A stretch of DNA of 64,000 nt from Rhizophagus irregularis (lineage: Eukaryota > Glomeromycota > Glomeromycetes > Glomerales > Glomeraceae), in the NCBI RefSeq assembly GCF_026210795.1, contig NC_089431.1, forward strand, positions 744,001 to 808,000, read 5' to 3'. The notes below the pieces were generated by a model that did no database searches, was not told where the DNA came from, and was given only the letters and a program-made list of their open reading frames with translations. Shown one piece after another: positions 52,541 through 60,993 of this stretch. The position numbers and the translations under genes are program-made. Position 1 is the first letter of the stretch, and the number at the start of each line of letters is the position of its first letter.

Positions 52541-52580
52541 AAATTTGAAAATTGCAGGTAGATAGGATATGCGAAAAAAT
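52541..52580 (-). repeat. 40-bp upstream repeat, copy 2
   Basis: AATTTGAAAATTGCAGGTAG followed by ATAGGATATGCGAAAAAA, about 210 bp upstream of the full-length recombinase start. The 200 bp between may be an inserted piece, since copy 1 directly abuts its gene. Confidence 0.75.
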
Positions 52581-52742
52581 AATAATAATTTAGAATTTTA
52601 TATCGCCTATGAGTAAAGAACATAAAGACCCTCTTACCTAATCACCTCACCTATAAATCGGCTTCTTATTCGCTCTTTACCAAAGCATACCATTCTCCTG
52701 AAGTATGCTTATATTTTTTGTCATTTCTTGTCGATATCAAAC

Positions 52743-54770
52743 CTACCATAGATGACCGTTCTCTTGAAGTATGCTAATACCCTTTTGCCACTCCTCATCG
52801 TCATAAACATATGTCCGGGGCTTACCTGCATTCTCGAAGTTGCGGAGATATATTTCTTCACTTATTAGCCTTTCTCTCCTAGACATATAAAATATATCGT
52901 TTACATTCATACCGTCTTCTTTCGCGAAATCGATGGCATCTGCGTCCGACATCATTCTGTCCCTATATTCATGAGATAGTCTGATATCTTTTTCTGTGAT
53001 GGTCACGAATACGTCTGGATCTTTGCCATGATCGATAGCCCATTTCCTGAGGCACTCTTCTCGCTCTTGTCTAGCCAGAAGTATGGTAGATGATACTTCG
53101 TTACTAGATTTAATAGACTTGGGTGACTTACAAGTCTCTGGTTCATCGATTACTGGTTCAGGTCTTTTAGAAGTCTCAGATGTACCAGATGTTGGGGCGA
53201 CCGGAGCACGTGTATCTTCTGCCATATAGTCGAAAAGTGCCTGAGTCGAATCATCCTGATTACTGGCCTTATTATCTTTACTGGTATTAGGTGAAGGCTT
53301 ATTCTTTCTATCGGCTACTCTGTTATGGCGCTCTGACTGAGGTAGGATTATTTTCTGTGGAATGGTTGGTCCCTCTAGGACCATTTCTGGCACATTGAAT
53401 ATGGGTATGTCTGTAGTCTCATTTTCGGGCAAGTCGTCTTGAGGTATATCGGAAAATTCTTCCATATCACCTAGGCCGTGTTCACAAAGCTTGACTATGA
53501 TTTTGGAGCGGTCAAGGATATACTGCCACTCTCTTTTTCCGCCTTCCACTCGTACTTGTTTATACTCAGTAATATTTTTCTCTGATAGCTTCTTACCGAA
53601 AATGTTATTAGGTAATGCCTTTTCACCATTATCCCCACACCATTCAAGATATTTTTGGTATAAAAATGCTTTGCTACTGGTCCTGATTCCACTACTCTCA
53701 GCCCAAGATGCAATATGGTCAATTATAAATCGAATGGGATTAGAAAGCTGATTTCGCATTGTTTCTACCTTCATTTTAGTTGGTGGAATCTTACGTGGCT
53801 TCCATTCTGAAAGATTAAGATTAAGCAAATATGTCATAAATGATCCTGGCGTATCAGGGTGCTCAAGAATTCCCCCTAACTGATCGAAATATGTGAAGTT
53901 ACTTTTACAGCGGGGAGAAACATCTAAACATACAATACGTCCATCCCCCATTTCCACTCGAATTGGGGTATCATGATTACTTAAAACCATAAATCCGGGA
54001 TAATGACCACACTCTTGAAATTCTAATCCCTTACGCTCAATCGAGACGTAATCTTCTGTAATAAGGGACTTTAGATGGTCATTCGCTTTATGCCATTCAC
54101 CACTGGCCATTCCCGCCTCATTCATAATTATAAGCTTGCGTCCTTGAATAGCACTGTTGAATTTTCCAAGAATTTTTCCAAGGTCGGAAGTTGAATATAC
54201 GAGCTCTGGGCCAAATAAGCTTTTTCGAACGAAATTGGTAATAATGTTTTTCCCACAACGTGGTGGGGAACGTAATACAAGAATAGTTCCAGGGATTATG
54301 CTAGGATGCTGGACTAGGAATGCGAACCATTTCAGAACATATTTGGAAAGATTTTTGTCCCCATTGCACCAGATATATTCTATATGCCAGATAATTGGAT
54401 TTACGAGATCGTAATTAATATGGGAAGCTGGCTTTGCTTTGAATCCTAAGAAAAGATTAAAGAATTTGGTTTTCGGCGGAATAGTATTTGGAGGATATGG
54501 TAGGAAATCGATATCCGCATAAGCAATCAAACCAGTATTGAATGCATTTTCTATTAAAGATTGTAATTTTATCGCTTCCCCACCTAACTCGACGATATTA
54601 ATCGTTAATTTACCGATATCTAACTTGAATCCCATATCAAAGTATAGGCCACCATCTGATTTTTTGTGCTTGAGAATCCATGTCTTTGATTTTTTTTGAA
54701 CGCAGGCGATCGTTGCTTGGATTGTATTATACACTTCATTACGTGTAAATCTTTTCTTAGAGGTGCACAT
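52743..54770 (-). CDS. SF3 (D5-like) helicase
   Basis: 675 residues. Walker A LRSPPRCGKNIITNF (about 168), Walker B GRKLIIMNEAGM (about 215) and motif C PGFMVLSNHDTPIRVEMGDG (about 260) define a superfamily 3 helicase. The D5 C-terminal winged-helix region follows (TSSKAFLYQKYLEWCGDNGE ... NIFGKKLSEKNITEYKQVRV). The last 200 residues are acidic and Ser-rich and probably disordered. It unwinds DNA at the replication fork, next to the polymerase at 19-23 kb. It lies about 45 nt downstream of the primase frame on the same strand; in many large DNA viruses both are one protein. Looks whole. Confidence 0.85.
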   Translation of the reverse strand: MCTSKKRFTRNEVYNTIQATIACVQKKSKTWILKHKKSDGGLYFDMGFKLDIGKLTINIVELGGEAIKLQSLIENAFNTGLIAYADIDFLPYPPNTIPPKTKFFNLFLGFKAKPASHINYDLVNPIIWHIEYIWCNGDKNLSKYVLKWFAFLVQHPSIIPGTILVLRSPPRCGKNIITNFVRKSLFGPELVYSTSDLGKILGKFNSAIQGRKLIIMNEAGMASGEWHKANDHLKSLITEDYVSIERKGLEFQECGHYPGFMVLSNHDTPIRVEMGDGRIVCLDVSPRCKSNFTYFDQLGGILEHPDTPGSFMTYLLNLNLSEWKPRKIPPTKMKVETMRNQLSNPIRFIIDHIASWAESSGIRTSSKAFLYQKYLEWCGDNGEKALPNNIFGKKLSEKNITEYKQVRVEGGKREWQYILDRSKIIVKLCEHGLGDMEEFSDIPQDDLPENETTDIPIFNVPEMVLEGPTIPQKIILPQSERHNRVADRKNKPSPNTSKDNKASNQDDSTQALFDYMAEDTRAPVAPTSGTSETSKRPEPVIDEPETCKSPKSIKSSNEVSSTILLARQEREECLRKWAIDHGKDPDVFVTITEKDIRLSHEYRDRMMSDADAIDFAKEDGMNVNDIFYMSRRERLISEEIYLRNFENAGKPRTYVYDDEEWQKGISILQENGHLW

Positions 54771-54816
54771 GGATATTAAATCCCACCATACGAAATGATC
54801 ATTAGGGTCAGAAATT

Positions 54817-56094
54817 CTAGGCCGACCCTGTTTCTCTGGAATTGGAAGCTTTTTTTTCCCTATCTAAGGCTGTCTCGCCAATAGTAAGCTTTTTTGAAGG
54901 TTTTCTGGATTCGGGTTGCCTATTTTGGTTTGCTCGGTAGCAGAAAAAGCTGTAGGATTTTTTATTTCGAATAATATATCCATGATCACTATCATGTTCT
55001 CGGTCACATATTGGACAGTGCGATGGAGAAATGCGTGATAGTGGAAATTTGTTGGGAAAATTTTCAGATGGATATGAGAGACTATACCCTTCGATGTTAG
55101 CTTCTTGAAGCAATTCTTCTACCAGTTCGAATTCAGCCTCAGTGGTTTCGCTATTTGTATCATCAAATCTTTGGACTTTTGGCTCCGGAATATCTAAAAG
55201 AGAACTTTTTACGACTTCTGATTCATCATTAGGTGGGCGGATCATGAAGTCAAAGACAGATCCATCTTTTGGATGAATAGCCTTTTTCACACGAACATGT
55301 TCTCCTGTTTTTTCATTGTATTTGGGCGATCCAAGCATTCTCAATGAAAATGAAGATTTGTTTGCTATGTTATCAATAATACTATTTGCCTGTAGAGCCA
55401 CTGGAAGTTTTTTACGAACAAGCTCGGTGAATATAGCGACTCGAGCAATATTTGGAAGTCTCATGCCAGTAGTAGAGATATGGAGAGACATTTTTTTTGC
55501 ATTACTACTGCTGGCAATTGTTAAAGTTTTATGATTCCACTCCGGAAATACTTCATGACATGTCTTTATAAAAGCATGATATAGCAAATCACCTATCTCT
55601 TTGCGTGTTAGCTTAGGTTCAATAGTATCAAGTACTTCTTGTGGTAAATCGAAATCTACAATAGGCCGGAGTGGCTCATCCCCACTAATAAATTCGTGTA
55701 AGGAATGACCTTCGCGTTCTAAGAGTATGGCTTCTATTCCATCCTCATGGTCTGCGCCAAGAAAATGTCTTGGTCCGACACTATCGTCCCAAATTTTATA
55801 ACGGTATTCGCCTACACCAGCGCTTTTAAACTCATACGGGGCGGGCGCGTCGGAGAGGAACTCTGAAAGTGAGGATTGGGTCGTGTTATTATATCGCAAA
55901 TATACAGTTCGAGAGAAACTATATACTCCGGGAGAAATAAGTTTAAAATGAAAATTAATTCCGAAATATATAAATCGACACATAAACTGACTATTTATAG
56001 TTATTAAAAATGGTATTTTATCGATGTACTTATATTCACAGGAGTGGTAAGATTTGCAATCGGGGATGCTACCATCCGAAGTAAGGATGGTCAT
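54817..56094 (-). CDS. archaeo-eukaryotic-type primase with Prim zinc-binding end
   Basis: A 425-residue frame. The middle matches the primase part of viral primase-helicases: RPIVDFDLPQEV, then FIKTCHEVFPEWNHKTLTIA, KMSLHISTTGMRL and FSLRMLGSPKYNE. Near 361 the zinc segment CPICDREHDSDHGYII ... YSFFCYR is typical of herpes/pox-type primases. The basic tail runs towards the helicase. It would make the RNA primers required by the RNA-primed polymerase. The 5' end has a doubtful N-terminus (the first 60 residues are hydrophobic and do not match), so the true start may lie downstream, or the gene may be cut by the element border near 56.1 kb. Confidence 0.75.
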   Translation of the reverse strand: MTILTSDGSIPDCKSYHSCEYKYIDKIPFLITINSQFMCRFIYFGINFHFKLISPGVYSFSRTVYLRYNNTTQSSLSEFLSDAPAPYEFKSAGVGEYRYKIWDDSVGPRHFLGADHEDGIEAILLEREGHSLHEFISGDEPLRPIVDFDLPQEVLDTIEPKLTRKEIGDLLYHAFIKTCHEVFPEWNHKTLTIASSSNAKKMSLHISTTGMRLPNIARVAIFTELVRKKLPVALQANSIIDNIANKSSFSLRMLGSPKYNEKTGEHVRVKKAIHPKDGSVFDFMIRPPNDESEVVKSSLLDIPEPKVQRFDDTNSETTEAEFELVEELLQEANIEGYSLSYPSENFPNKFPLSRISPSHCPICDREHDSDHGYIIRNKKSYSFFCYRANQNRQPESRKPSKKLTIGETALDREKKASNSRETGSA

Positions 56095-56096
56095 CG

Positions 56097-56256
56097 GTCC
56101 TAGAAGACCGCGATCCTACGGTCCTACACCATAAAAAGACGGACCGGTCCATCTTAGTGTAAGACCGCGGTCTTTTGGTCCTGTATCACATATAATAAGA
56201 CCGTCGGTCTTTTTAAGGACCGCAGTCTTTTTAAGACCGATCGGTCTTTTTTCTTT
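56097..56256. repeat. GGACCG-rich repeat region, left end of hAT element (candidate)
   Basis: GGTCCTA, AGACCGCGGTCTTTTGG, GGACCGGTCC and AGACCGATCGGTCTTTTTTC recur in both orientations over 160 bp. A similar cluster lies at 59655-59745. Such GACC/GGTC clusters bracket the hAT transposase gene and are likely its subterminal transposase-binding sites. The exact terminal repeat and target duplication could not be fixed. Confidence 0.5.
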
Positions 56257-56608
56257 TTTTTGCAAATAAAAAAAGATTTTCTTCCTTAACTTTATTAGGA
56301 ATAGCCTTGTTTTATAAATGAACACTAATTGGGATGATTTTTATTAATATAAATTTTTTTTTTTACAAATCACCTGGATTTATGATCATCACATACGTCA
56401 TGCACTTACTATTATTGTATTAGTGACAATCATATGATCATTTTCGTTTAATCAAACACTAACCTTTTAGCTAAATATGAGTTAAGCATGATAAAACTAG
56501 TTGTATTTATGCAAAAATGCATCACAGTGTTCAAACTTGCACAGTAGTTAAAAAATTTTCCCATCGCAATTTTTTTTTTTATTAAATTTTTTTTTTCTTT
56601 TTTGAATT

Positions 56609-58561
56609 ATGGCTGAAGAGCAAGAACAAGAGGATAATTACAACTCTTTTCCATATGAATCCTTTATAGAGGATCAAATTTTTATTGATTATGAGGATGA
56701 GGAATATGAAGAAAGAGATAGTGAAATAACAACAGAAATGGCTGAAAGAGGAACTGAAATTACTGAAACTGAAACTGAAACTTCTAGTATTAGATCTAAA
56801 GAATTAAGACAAGCTAGAGTTTGGAAACATTTTGAAAAAAAGACAATTGAAAAAGATGATGAACAAACTGAAACTTATATTTTATGTCATATTTGTGAAG
56901 GCCATTTCTCTGCAAACAATTCTACTACAACTCTTGAACGTCATTTAAAAGCTAAACATTTTGATGTATATAAAGACTTAGGTCAAGTTGAATCTAATGC
57001 AAAACCCTGGACAGTTGATATACAACAAGAAAAGCATAATCTTTTTGTTAATTGGATTATCACAGACCAGCAACCATTTACCATTGTTGAAAATCAAAGT
57101 TTTAAAAAATTTATAGCATCTATTCAACCAAAATACAAAATTCCATCTCGACACATAATAAAAGATATGATAATGAAAAAGTTTGAAAATGCACAAATTC
57201 AAATAAAAAACTACCTTCAACTTTCAACTTCCAAAATTTCGTTAACAATGGATATGTGGACAACAATTAGTTCATTAGATATTTTGGCAGTAACAATTCA
57301 TTTTATAAAAGATGATTGGCAGTTTGATCACTTTGTATTAGATGTATTGTATATTCCTTCACCACACACAGCTTTAGCAATTAAAGATTCTATTATTAAA
57401 ATTGTTTCAGAATTAAATATTGCAGATCGATTAATTGGAATTACTAGTGACAATGAAGCAAAGATGTTAGCTGCGACTCGACTGATTAAAGAAGATCTTA
57501 ATTTATCAGAATTTTGCCACTATCGCTGTGCAGCACATATTTTAAACCTTGCTGTTGAAGCAGCACTTAATACAAGTATAGTTCCTAATTGTGTCAAAAA
57601 GTTGCGTATATTTATTAGTACAGTAAGAAATTCACCTAAACAAATGGATAAGTTAAAGGAGTTTTTTCAAGTTGAAAAAATTAAATTTAAAGTACCACTT
57701 CCAGATTGTACTACAAGATGGAACTATACATTCTACATGATAGATCGAGCATTAGAAATTAAACCTCTTTTGGCTCATTTAGTATCAAATCTTACATCAT
57801 TATCAAATAATTGGCCAAATGAAGAAGAATGGAATATACTTACTATTTTAGCAGACTTATTAGCTCCTTTTGCATCAGTAACAAGAGTGATATCTGCTTC
57901 TAGTTATCCAACTATTGGTGAAGTTAAATTACTTTTTGAAGGTATTAGAATGCATTTAAATCAATCTCGAGGTGAAAATTTTATTTTACAAGACCAAGTA
58001 GATGAAATGAACCGTGTTTTTACAAATTATTTTGATGAAATAAGTGAGGCATTACATGTTCCAGCCTTTTTTGATCCCCGTTATAAAAAATTAGCATATG
58101 GTGATATGTCTCAAAATAATATTTTTGAACCAATTCGTAGAGCAATGGCCAATTATAGAGAATCTGATGATACTCATATACCATCTCAACCCATTCAGGC
58201 TTCTCAGCGTCATTTAATGAATTTATCAGCAATTGAAACAAGAAATTTTTTTCGCAATTTAATAGCACCAAATCAAACTCCGCAGCCTGTTTTAAATGAA
58301 TTGGAACTTTATTTTACTTCTAACTCACCGGGTGATGAAATAGTACCTTTAGAATGGTGGAAAAACCATTCTATGGAATACCCAACATTATCAAAAATGG
58401 CAAAGGACTACTTAGCCATAATGCCAACGTCTGTTCCTTGCGAACAGTTTTTTTCAATTGCAGGAAACCAATTTAGTCAAACATGTAACAGAATTGATGC
58501 TAATACAGCACGAGCATGTTTATGCTTAAAATCTTGGTTAGAACAAGGAAAAATTGAATAA
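56609..58561 (+). CDS. hAT superfamily transposase
   Basis: 650 residues in one frame. An acidic N-terminus is followed by a BED-type zinc finger (CHICEGHFSAN ... TLERHLKAKH, about 93-120). The catalytic region follows (KISLTMDMWTTISSLDILAV, ITSDNEAKMLAATRL, FCHYRCAAHILNLAVEAALN), then the C-terminal hAT dimerisation domain (LEWWKNHSMEYPTLSKMAKD, MPTSVPCEQFFSIAGN). Length and motif order are complete and no interruption is seen, so the copy may still be active. Its flanks carry GGACC-rich clusters. It lies just beyond the primase of the virus-like element. Confidence 0.9.
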   Translation: MAEEQEQEDNYNSFPYESFIEDQIFIDYEDEEYEERDSEITTEMAERGTEITETETETSSIRSKELRQARVWKHFEKKTIEKDDEQTETYILCHICEGHFSANNSTTTLERHLKAKHFDVYKDLGQVESNAKPWTVDIQQEKHNLFVNWIITDQQPFTIVENQSFKKFIASIQPKYKIPSRHIIKDMIMKKFENAQIQIKNYLQLSTSKISLTMDMWTTISSLDILAVTIHFIKDDWQFDHFVLDVLYIPSPHTALAIKDSIIKIVSELNIADRLIGITSDNEAKMLAATRLIKEDLNLSEFCHYRCAAHILNLAVEAALNTSIVPNCVKKLRIFISTVRNSPKQMDKLKEFFQVEKIKFKVPLPDCTTRWNYTFYMIDRALEIKPLLAHLVSNLTSLSNNWPNEEEWNILTILADLLAPFASVTRVISASSYPTIGEVKLLFEGIRMHLNQSRGENFILQDQVDEMNRVFTNYFDEISEALHVPAFFDPRYKKLAYGDMSQNNIFEPIRRAMANYRESDDTHIPSQPIQASQRHLMNLSAIETRNFFRNLIAPNQTPQPVLNELELYFTSNSPGDEIVPLEWWKNHSMEYPTLSKMAKDYLAIMPTSVPCEQFFSIAGNQFSQTCNRIDANTARACLCLKSWLEQGKIE

Positions 58562-58802
58562 AATATTAAAAAATTTTGATATTTTATCCTTTCATATAAT
58601 TAAAAAATCTTTCATTTTATTTTTTTTGTATAAATTTTTTAACTTTTTATGTATTCTCTTTAAAAATATATGTATTTATTATTAACATTAAAAATAAATT
58701 AACATTTATAAAAAATGAATAAATTACTAAATTTCAGAATGAACAAATAATCTTAAAAATTAATAAATTAGCATTAGGAAAGAATATAAGCATGTAAGTG
58801 GG

Positions 58803-59533
58803 CAGAGTTGCCTGTCAAAACACTGAAACTCCAAACTTTAAAAAAAGCGTTTAAGTGGAATATCTCGTCATCCAGTGATCAGAAAAGGATGAAACCACCA
58901 CCATTCGAATCCTCTCAGCGAGACGCGTCGAATGGTGACTAAACTATATTTCCAGGATCAATAGATAACCAACAATTATTGAATTTGTTATAAAATAGTT
59001 TTGCTGACGTAATTGTTTTTCTATCGATTCTAAAATCATGATTTTGATACCATTCGACGCGTCTCAGTAAGACGATTCGAATGGTGGTAAATTCATCCTT
59101 TTATAATCACTGGATGGCGAGATATTACGTTTTAAAGTTTTTTTTTGAAATTTCCGAAGTCATAGTTTCGAAAATTTAAAGCTTTGAGAAAAAATACTTC
59201 AAAACGCAATATCTCACTATCCAGTGATTGTAAAAGGATGATTTTACCACCATTCGAATCGTCTCGCTGCAGCGCGTCGAATGGTATCAAAATCATGATT
59301 TTAGAATCGATAGAAAAACAATTACGTTGGCAAAACTATTTTATAACAAATTCAATAATTGTTGGTTATCTATTGATCCTGGAAATATGGTTTAGTCACC
59401 ATTCAACGCGTCTCGCTGAGACGATTCGAATGGTGGTGGTTTCATCCTTTTCTGATCACTGGATGACGAGATAATCCGCTTAAACTCTTTTTTTTGGAGT
59501 ATCGGAGTTTCAGCGTTTTGACAAGCAACTCTA
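58803..59533. mobile_element. foldback element with arms of about 360 bp
   Basis: CAGAGTTGCCTGTCAAAACA at the left end returns as the reverse complement of the right end (TAGAGTTGCTTGTCAAAACG on the minus strand). The similarity continues almost to the centre near 59165, including ACCATTCGAATCGTCTC and CAATTATTGAATTTGTTAT. Flanks TAAGTGGG (58795-58802) and CAAGTGGG (59534-59541) agree at seven of eight bases, a probable 8-bp target duplication. It encodes no protein and is probably a hAT-mobilised MITE. Confidence 0.85.
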
Positions 59534-59654
59534 CAAGTGGGAAGAGTGATTGTCATTATTTATTGGTTTGGAAATGGCCGGTCTTTATATTATTTTATGA
59601 AGACCTTTATCAGATTAATAGGTTTATTCAATATAAAAATCATTTATTATATAA

Positions 59655-59745
59655 AGACCAGTACGAGGACTGGTCGGTCCTCAGGACCGGTCCTACTGCG
59701 CCACAAAAAAATGCAAGACCGCGGTCCGGTCCTACACACAGGTCA
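59655..59745. repeat. GGACCG-rich repeat region, right end of hAT element (candidate)
   Basis: GGACTGGTCGGTCCTCAGGA, CCGGTCCTA and AGACCGCGGTCCGGTCCTAC mirror the left cluster at 56097-56256. Confidence 0.5.
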
Positions 59746-59755
59746 AAATCGAGGC

Positions 59756-60060
59756 TATCAGTTGCATATCGGGTACCAGATATATGTAGGATATGTATAT
59801 GATATGTATACGATATGCAACAATTACACACATATCGGGTACCTGATATCTGTAATGTTTATGCAGAAGTTCGGTGATATATATTATAGATATCGTGCAC
59901 ATATTACACATATATCGGGTAGTATAATATCGGGCACATATCTTATACATGTCGTATAAATATCATATAGATATTGGTCAGTATAATATCGGACACATGT
60001 TATATAGATATCGGGTAAATATAGGATACATATCGTACATTTATCTGACAATACGATAGA
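59756..60060. repeat. ATATCGGGTA low-complexity repeat
   Basis: ATATCGGGTA or close variants (ATATCGGGCA, GATATCGTGCA) recur more than eight times with irregular spacing of about 25-50 bp. Several frames cross the repeat on both strands; none looks like a gene. Confidence 0.75.
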
Positions 60061-60625
60061 TAATTTTTTCATATAATATTATAATTTAATCTGGGCAAAA
60101 TTATAATTTCAGATTAATTTTTAATTTTAATTCGGGCTAAAGTAAAATTTTATTACACAAATTTTATTCTTATTTTCAATTAAATTAAAAGTTTTATTGT
60201 TTTTTAATTAATAATAAAAAAGATTACAAAAAAATATATTATTCTATATAGCTATATAAATAATTAGATATCTGTTATCTACAAATGGCGCTTATTTTTA
60301 TCTGTTTAATATTTAAAAGAAAGAAATAGTATTTTAGTAATAAAGATATTAGTATGAATAATGTATTCGTAAAAGAAAAAGAATAGTATTAAAAAAATGT
60401 TAGTAAAAAATGGTTAGTAATAGAAAATGTTATTAGTATGTTTAGTAGTAAAATATATTAGTAAAAACAAACGTTAGTAGGTTAGAAAAAAAGAAAATAT
60501 AAATAAAAATTAGTAAAAAATATACCTTTGTATTTATTTCACCTCTTTTTTTGAAGTTTGCTGTTTAAAGAGAAAATAGATCTTGTTAATTATTTTTCTT
60601 TAATAAATAAAAAAAATAAATATTT
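60061..60625. other. AT-rich non-coding
   Basis: TTAGTAAAAA-type simple repeats run between 60330 and 60530. No gene recognised. Confidence 0.5.
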
Positions 60626-60632
60626 AAATTAC

Positions 60633-60884
60633 CTTGATGTGCGTTACTCTCATATTCTTCTGAAGATATATGATTAGATCTTCTTTTTCTTGAGTTTACT
60701 ATATATAAACCAAATTAATTTTTGATTAAATTTTTTTAAAAAGAATGCTTAGATTACCTTGATATGTGTTGCTTCCAAATTCTTTTGATTTAGAGTTTTT
60801 TTTCTTGAATTCGCAGATATAGGATTACCACCTTGACGCACAGTATCAAAAAATGTCCGCCCTTGATGTGGAAGGTACTTAGGA
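60633..60884 (-). CDS. fragment of a spliced gene with duplicated exon
   Basis: Minus-strand coding-like sequence reads EVVPKYLPHQGRTFFDTVRQ and GGNPISANSRKKNSKSKEFG, ending at a GTAATC donor near 60756. A second exon (60698-60633), NSRKRRSNHISSEEYESNAH, ends with the same CATCAAG-GTAAT junction. The two exon ends resemble each other (NSRK-x-x-S ... S-N-x-x-Q), which suggests exon duplication. No start codon or later exon was resolved. Probably a remnant of a host-type gene. Confidence 0.35.
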
Positions 60885-60993
60885 ACCACCTCATCTCCCG
60901 ATTAATGAGACCCTAAGTCAGAGGAGGCTAGCCTATCGGGTACAAGTACCCTACAACTTCATCCCTAGGTAGTCAAAAATCTCAGGTGGTTCC
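60882..60993. other. structured hairpin-rich segment
   Basis: GGAACCACCT at the left and AGGTGGTTCC at the right form an inverted repeat around a nested GGGTACAAGTACCC hairpin (60938-60951). GC content is higher than in the surroundings. It could be a structured RNA or a foldback remnant; no known RNA family was recognised. Confidence 0.4.

Larger units (their letters stand above)
19100..56100. mobile_element. large virus-like DNA element: PolB, primase-helicase, Gag/retropepsin, integrase, ATPase, recombinase (fossil)
   Basis: This compact region of mainly intronless genes combines replication genes of large DNA viruses (family B polymerase, primase, SF3 helicase, A32-like ATPase) with retroelement-type Gag, retropepsin and integrase, and adds a tyrosine recombinase. 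The left end is lost at the TIR transposon copy 1. The right end lies near 56.1 kb, beside the hAT element. Terminal repeats were not found. Several breaks are present, about three to five by eye, plus one transposon insertion. The 36-46.5 kb interior holds Crinkler and Uma2 genes that may be cargo or host sequence. The grouping into one element is inference from compactness and gene content. Confidence 0.5.
56100..59745 (+). mobile_element. hAT DNA transposon (candidate limits)
   Basis: Contains the transposase gene and is bracketed by GACC/GGTC clusters. A separate foldback element (58803-59533) lies in its 3' part. Ends are approximate; clean terminal inverted repeats were not resolved by eye. 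Confidence 0.5.

Noticed and set aside
19100-56100. Calling the element a Polinton or an asfarvirus-like giant virus
   Set aside because: The polymerase is not the protein-primed type, and no jelly-roll capsid protein, RNA polymerase subunit or capping enzyme was recognised. The Gag-type shell does not fit either group, so the class is left open.
19100-56100. Bacterial or viral contamination of the assembly
   Set aside because: The region is continuous with Gypsy, hAT and a TIR transposon that has one copy inside and one at the edge, and the Crinkler genes within it carry fungal-type introns.
59756-60072. Several overlapping frames rich in Tyr/Ile/Cys on both strands
   Set aside because: All are readings of the ATATCGGGTA low-complexity repeat.
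60938-60951. GGGTACAAGTACCC as a tRNA or SINE B-box
   Set aside because: No A-box at the right distance and no cloverleaf could be drawn; it is kept only as a hairpin.
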